Notes under the pieces: model-generated
What the model was told of the DNA's origin: nothing
Seen by the model: the letters and a program-made list of their open reading frames with translations, nothing else
The model's database searches: none
Assembly (NCBI GenBank): GCA_964595035.1
Contig: CAZQNW010000037.1
Coordinates: forward strand, 1-10,303
From: JAKASV01 sp964595035
GTDB taxonomy: Bacteria; Babelota; Babeliae; Babelales; Vermiphilaceae
Length of the DNA stretch: 10,303 bases
Reading direction: 5' to 3'
Part shown: positions 7,212-10,303 of the stretch, piece by piece
How the letters are laid out: the number at the start of each line of letters is the position of its first letter
Position numbering within the stretch: the first letter of the stretch is position 1
Position numbers and translations under genes: made by a program

Positions 7212-7324
7212 ATTTTATTCTTTTGCAAGTCATAGACAGAACTTTCAATTAATGCGTAACCACTGTAAAACAGGAAGTTTTTACTTCAAATTCGAACTTT
7301 TTTCAAGGACCAATGCCTAGACTT

Positions 7325-7339
7325 TTAAGACAGTCTTAA
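7325..7339. promoter_or_regulatory. Palindrome upstream of comM, possible operator
   Basis: TTAAGACAGTCTTAA is a perfect 7+1+7 dyad, centred about 40 bases upstream of the predicted comM -10 box, a usual place for an activator or repressor site. With a one-base centre it cannot form a hairpin, so DNA binding is the likelier use if it has one. No T-run follows. The rest of 7212-7429 shows only a small GAAGT-TTTT-ACTTC hairpin at 7274-7287 and no gene. Confidence 0.35.
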
Positions 7340-7368
7340 TATATGGTATTTTCTATTAAAAACAATTC

Positions 7369-7377
7369 TGATATAAT
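7369..7377 (+). promoter_or_regulatory. Extended -10 promoter of comM-acpS
   Basis: TGaTATAAT is a perfect extended -10 element. There is no good -35 box at 16-18 bases upstream, which such promoters tolerate. Transcription would start near 7384 and give a leader of about 45 nt. The comM ATG has no clear Shine-Dalgarno sequence (AAAGAATTATTAT precedes it). Confidence 0.55.
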
Positions 7378-7429
7378 GTTGTATATTTAACTATTTTTTG
7401 TTTATAATTTTATCACAAAGAATTATTAT

Positions 7430-8971
7430 ATGCATGCTAAAATATTTTCCGCAGCTACTATTGGAGTCGAAGCACGCTTGGTTGAGGTTGAAGTTGACCT
7501 TTCTTTAGGGCTTATCCAATTTTATATCGTAGGGTTACCTGATACCGCAATCAAAGAAAGTAGTAAGAGAATACAAACAGCACTTAAAAATAGCGGTATT
7601 CGTTTGCCGGCAAAAAAGATTACGGTTAATTTGGCTCCGGCAGATTTAAAAAAAGAAGGGACCTTGTTTGATTTGCCTATTGCGGTAGGTATTTTGTGTG
7701 CGGATGATCATATACGCTTGAGCCGTGAATTTCTCGAACAAACTTTATTTATTGGTGAGTTATCTCTTGATGGAAGTATTAGAGGTATTAAGGGCGCTTT
7801 GGCGGTTGCGTATGATGCTCTCAGGTTGGGTAAAAAGCGCATTATTTTACCTAAGGCAAATGCACAAGAAGCATCACTGATCAAGGAATTGGAGATTATC
7901 GGTGTCGAATCAATAGTAGAGCTTGTTGCCCATTTGCGCAATGAAAAGATTGTTCCATATACAAAAATTTCACTAGATTCATTTCATGCTGCAACTCAGT
8001 GTTACACAACTGATTTTGCACACGTTAAGGGACAGCAGCAAGCAAAACGGGCGTTGCAAATTGCCGCTGCCGGCAGGCACAATATTGTATTTATAGGTCC
8101 TCCAGGATCCGGTAAAACAATGCTTGCGCGGTGTTTGCCAACCATAATGCCACCACTTACATTTGACGAGATACTGCAAACAAGTAAAATTTATTCGATA
8201 AGCGGAAAGCTTGATGAAAAGGGACTTATTATTGAGCGTCCTTTCCGTAATCCACATCATACTATATCACAAGCAGGTCTTGTAGGTGGTGGCTCATATC
8301 CTCAACCGGGTGAAATAAGTTTAGCGCATAACGGCATTTTGTTTTTAGACGAACTGACTGAATTTAAACGCACAACGCTTGAAGTTTTAAGACAGCCATT
8401 AGAACATGGTTCTGTATCAATTGCTCGCGCACAACAAGCGGTTACGTTCCCTGCCTCATTTCTGCTTATTGCTGCACTTAATCCATGCCCATGCGGTTTT
8501 TATGGAGATAAAAAACGAACTTGTACATGTAGTACGCAGCAGGTTGCTAAGTATATGGAAAAATTATCAGGCCCATTACTTGATCGTATTGATTTGCATG
8601 TGAGCGTACAAGCGGTAGATTACACTACTATCAAAGATACACACGCATCTCACGTAAGTTCCGCAACATTATATGAAGCTGTTGAATCTGCTGTTTCATG
8701 CCAAAAAAAGCGCTTTGGATCGTCTTCTATGTATAATAGTCAGATGAGCGCCGATATGGTTGAAACCTATTGTATTCTTACACCTGCTGCTGAAAATATA
8801 TTGAAAAAAGCGTTTGATGTATTGCATCTTAGTATGCGTGGTTATCATAAAATATTAAAAATAGCCAGAACCATTGCTGATTTGCAGGCGCATGAGTATA
8901 TTGATGTTGCACATATACAAGAAGCTATAATGTATCGTTCGTTAGATAGAACTATGGGAGAGTATACATGA
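7430..8971 (+). CDS. comM: ComM/YifB, AAA+ Mg-chelatase-like ATPase
   Basis: YifB/ComM proteins are AAA+ ATPases. In Vibrio cholerae ComM is a hexameric branch-migration helicase that helps integrate DNA taken up by transformation. The family is also widespread in non-competent species, so a wider recombination role is likely. The 513 residues match the usual length. Residues 1-175 form the N-terminal ChlI-like (Lon-S16-like) domain, with GLPDTAIKESSKRI at 35-48 and KKEGTLFDLPIA at 74-85. The AAA+ core has Walker A GPPGSGKT (223-230) and Walker B GILFLDEL (302-309). It is followed by NPCPCG with Cys352, Cys354, Cys365 and Cys367 as a likely metal knuckle, and by GPLLDRIDLH (381-390). The C-terminal helical domain ends with YRSLDR (502-507). 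The stop overlaps the acpS start (ATGA), pointing to co-translation. No other competence genes are in the window. Confidence 0.97.
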   Translation: MHAKIFSAATIGVEARLVEVEVDLSLGLIQFYIVGLPDTAIKESSKRIQTALKNSGIRLPAKKITVNLAPADLKKEGTLFDLPIAVGILCADDHIRLSREFLEQTLFIGELSLDGSIRGIKGALAVAYDALRLGKKRIILPKANAQEASLIKELEIIGVESIVELVAHLRNEKIVPYTKISLDSFHAATQCYTTDFAHVKGQQQAKRALQIAAAGRHNIVFIGPPGSGKTMLARCLPTIMPPLTFDEILQTSKIYSISGKLDEKGLIIERPFRNPHHTISQAGLVGGGSYPQPGEISLAHNGILFLDELTEFKRTTLEVLRQPLEHGSVSIARAQQAVTFPASFLLIAALNPCPCGFYGDKKRTCTCSTQQVAKYMEKLSGPLLDRIDLHVSVQAVDYTTIKDTHASHVSSATLYEAVESAVSCQKKRFGSSSMYNSQMSADMVETYCILTPAAENILKKAFDVLHLSMRGYHKILKIARTIADLQAHEYIDVAHIQEAIMYRSLDRTMGEYT

Positions 8972-9366
8972 TTCTTGGAGTTGGCATAGATTCGGTCCAA
9001 GTCAAACGATTTGCTCAATGGTCAAGTATCAGCGTAATGCAACTTAAAAAGATATTTTCCGAGGAAGAAATAGTCTATTGTTTAAAATCACCGCGGTTGA
9101 GTGCGCAGCGCTTTGCTGTACGCTTTGCTGTACGGGAGGCCTTTTTTAAAGCATTATGTTCCATGCAACAAAAGTCACCATTGCCATTTTTAAAAGTCTG
9201 TAAGGCAGTTACACTGCTTCATTCTGAATATAATGTTCCTGTATTGCACATACATTGGACTATGTTAGGTGAAGATGACATATCGGCTTCTTCGTTAGCC
9301 GTTCATTGTTCATTGACACATACAAAAGATGATGCACAAGCGTATGTTATTATTGAGCGATGCTGA
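8968..9366 (+). CDS. acpS: Holo-[acyl carrier protein] synthase
   Basis: AcpS moves the 4'-phosphopantetheine arm of coenzyme A onto a serine of acyl carrier protein, the activation step for fatty acid synthesis. At 132 residues it has normal AcpS size. The N-terminal GVGIDSV provides the Mg-binding Asp8. RFAVREAFFKAL carries the second metal ligand Glu57 and Lys61. The C-terminal HCSLTHTKDDAQAYVIIE (113-130) matches the conserved VSIxHxxxxAxAxVIxE end. Arg56 replaces the Lys usually found before the catalytic Glu (KEA), a conservative change. The middle, from about 66 to 110, is poorly conserved. The start overlaps the comM stop by four bases and has GGGAG at 8956-8960, seven bases upstream and inside comM. 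Confidence 0.95.
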   Translation: MILGVGIDSVQVKRFAQWSSISVMQLKKIFSEEEIVYCLKSPRLSAQRFAVRFAVREAFFKALCSMQQKSPLPFLKVCKAVTLLHSEYNVPVLHIHWTMLGEDDISASSLAVHCSLTHTKDDAQAYVIIERC

Positions 9367-9372
9367 TCATTA

Positions 9373-10071
9373 TCATAATTGACATACATGTGTATGTGTT
9401 CTTGAATTGTTCAGTTTAGTTTCTTGTAAGAATGAACTTAATTTTTGACAATGTTGTTCAAACTGTTTTTCATTATGCTCAAAATCTTGGTTACAGTCTA
9501 ATACTAAGACAGGTACGTCTTTAAGTTTCTGATCTATGCCTTTTTTCTCAAGCAGAAAATCAGAATGAAGTTTATCGATATTTTTAAGATACGATAATGT
9601 TAGGCTGCTTTCTGCTGAACGATTACGAATTTTAGTCCGTTCAAAAGCAACTTCAGGATCAACCTTTAAATAAATAAAACCATCAGGCACATTGCAATTA
9701 TTACACGTCAAAAATGAGAACCATTCCTTGTAAATTGACCACTCAATGTCAGTCAAAAAACCACTTTGGTAGCTATTTTTGGCAAAGCAATAAAAACCGG
9801 AATAGATAGAACGTTCCACGAGGCGAAATTCATGATCATGTTTTTGCTCGATTATATGTTCCTTTACACGACTTATAAGAGCGAGTGTTTCAAGCGTATA
9901 GGCCCATCGTTGAGGTTGCTCATAAAAACGTTGCAACAATGATTGACCACTTTCTTCTGTATGCCAGTTATTGAGCGGCTCAAGCCCTATAGAAATATAA
10001 GGAACGTGCTGTTCAATAAGTTTTAAAAACGTTGATTTACCTGCACCGATATTGCCCTCGAGAATATACAT
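9373..10071 (-). CDS. Deoxynucleoside kinase (dNK family)
   Basis: These kinases transfer the ATP gamma-phosphate to a deoxynucleoside (dA, dG, dC or dT depending on subtype), the first step of deoxynucleotide salvage in the cytosol. Visible motifs: P-loop GNIGAGKS (6-13), EPLNNW (31-36) with the substrate-contacting Glu31 and Trp36, the R68 region after ETLALISR, ERS (86-88, the DRS-type motif) and YLKVDPEVAFERTKIRNRSAE (134-154), whose arginines form the lid over ATP. At 232 residues it is about normal length, with a hydrophilic His/Thr-rich tail (THTHVCQL) probably outside the fold. Substrate choice cannot be read from the sequence. AGAGGA five bases before ATG fixes the start. It converges on acpS with only 6 bp between the stops and no convincing terminator, so the two transcripts probably overlap. 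Confidence 0.92.
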   Translation of the reverse strand: MYILEGNIGAGKSTFLKLIEQHVPYISIGLEPLNNWHTEESGQSLLQRFYEQPQRWAYTLETLALISRVKEHIIEQKHDHEFRLVERSIYSGFYCFAKNSYQSGFLTDIEWSIYKEWFSFLTCNNCNVPDGFIYLKVDPEVAFERTKIRNRSAESSLTLSYLKNIDKLHSDFLLEKKGIDQKLKDVPVLVLDCNQDFEHNEKQFEQHCQKLSSFLQETKLNNSRTHTHVCQL

Positions 10072-10089
10072 AAAAATCCTCTATACATG

Positions 10090-10095
10090 ATTATA
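10090..10095 (-). promoter_or_regulatory. Possible -10 box of the kinase gene
   Basis: A perfect TATAAT on the minus strand lies 18 bases upstream of the kinase ATG. No good -35 is seen at 16-18 bases. The transcript would have a very short leader, just enough for the AGAGGA site at 10077-10082. Confidence 0.35.
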
Positions 10096-10180
10096 ACCAT
10101 ATTTTAGACCGTGAGGCAGTATTAAGTATACCCTATATTTGTCATTTCGATAACATTCTATGGAAACTAACTATCCCGCC

Positions 10181-10212
10181 TTGACAGTTGATTCAAAATT
10201 CTTGCTTATTAT
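10181..10212 (+). promoter_or_regulatory. Possible promoter of the gene at the right edge
   Basis: A perfect TTGACA at 10181-10186 is followed by TATTAT at 10207-10212 (5 of 6). The 20-base spacing is longer than optimal, and boxes at 17-18 bases are poor. It would give a leader of about 55 nt to the ATG at 10273. The rest of 10072-10272 holds no gene. Confidence 0.35.
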
Positions 10213-10272
10213 TCGAATCTTGGTAACCCGCTAACTTAAGATTGTTTTTTGGCAATAGAAAGGGTCCTTTAT

Positions 10273-10303
10273 ATGGCAGTGTTAAGTATGAAAAAATATT
10301 CTG
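10273..10303 (+). CDS. Start of a gene, possibly ribosomal protein S2 (partial)
   Basis: Ten codons read MAVLSMKKYS before the window ends. The pattern M-(A/S)-V-x-(S/T)-M-K is the usual opening of bacterial ribosomal protein S2 (RpsB), which binds the small subunit late in assembly. GAAAGGG at 10258-10264 lies eight bases before the ATG. The conserved S2 stretch (LLEAGVHFGH) would start right where the window stops, and here YS replaces the usual LL, so the call is tentative. A second in-frame ATG at 10288 would give MKKYS, which could instead open a signal peptide. Confidence 0.4.
   Translation, partial: MAVLSMKKYS

Noticed and set aside
6205..7216. ATTTT at 6205-6209 and 7212-7216 as a possible target site duplication.
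   Set aside because: It would make the element ends asymmetric by seven bases, and such words are common in this AT-rich flank.
7184..7238. TGTCTATG (7184-7191) and CATAGACA (7231-7238) forming an 8-bp inverted pair across the right IS border.
   Set aside because: Short, straddles the element end, and has no matching structure at the left end; best taken as chance.
9109..9134. A 12-bp tandem repeat (CGCTTTGCTGTA twice) in acpS, giving RFAVRFAVREA.
   Set aside because: AcpS proteins normally carry an R-x-A-x-R-F-A-x-K-E-A segment here, so the repeat fits the conserved length and is not an insertion.
9382..9397. ACATAC-ATGT-GTATGT dyad near the acpS/kinase junction as a terminator.
   Set aside because: The stem is six AT-rich pairs with no T-run on either side, and it lies inside the kinase coding end.

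Overview
This is an AT-rich bacterial window with seven complete genes and the first codons of an eighth. Two of the genes encode predicted secreted proteins of no assigned function, and one intact insertion sequence sits among otherwise housekeeping genes. AT-rich codon use, a deoxynucleoside kinase for nucleotide salvage and large exported coiled-coil and orphan proteins would fit a host-associated Gram-negative-type bacterium such as Candidatus Dependentiae (TM6). That is an inference from general character. No taxonomic marker in the window proves it.

Layout. Positions 1-139 hold a good promoter (TTGAGA/TATACT with extended -10) and the leader of secA (140-2671, +). A perfect 17-bp stem-loop (2687-2726) ends secA and the convergent gene behind it. 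That gene (2744-3652, -) encodes an exported 302-residue protein. I read it as a strongly diverged macro (ADP-ribose-binding) fold whose ligand-binding residues have been replaced. Its leader holds a TTGACA promoter and an AT-rich inverted repeat. Next comes a minus-strand terminator (3813-3865), then a 738-residue exported coiled-coil protein (3891-6107, -) built from tandem 62-residue repeats. Two of the repeats are 185/186 identical in DNA.

Between this gene and the divergent comM lies a complete IS982-type element (about 6217-7211). It has 18-bp perfect terminal inverted repeats, an intact DDE transposase and an 11-bp stem that buries the transposase ribosome binding site. It landed just outside the predicted promoter of the coiled-coil gene and broke no visible gene.

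The right part has comM/yifB (7430-8971, +), overlapping acpS (8968-9366, +) by ATGA. A deoxynucleoside kinase gene (9373-10071, -) meets acpS tail to tail with a 6-bp gap. The window ends in the first ten codons of a plus-strand gene whose start resembles ribosomal protein S2.

How the parts relate: SecA is the export motor, and the two minus-strand genes beside it encode predicted Sec substrates. ComM acts on DNA branch migration, AcpS activates acyl carrier protein, and the kinase salvages deoxynucleosides. The neighbours share no single pathway, so this looks like ordinary chromosome with one transposon. The most novel material is the cryptic macro-like secreted protein and the expanding coiled-coil repeat.
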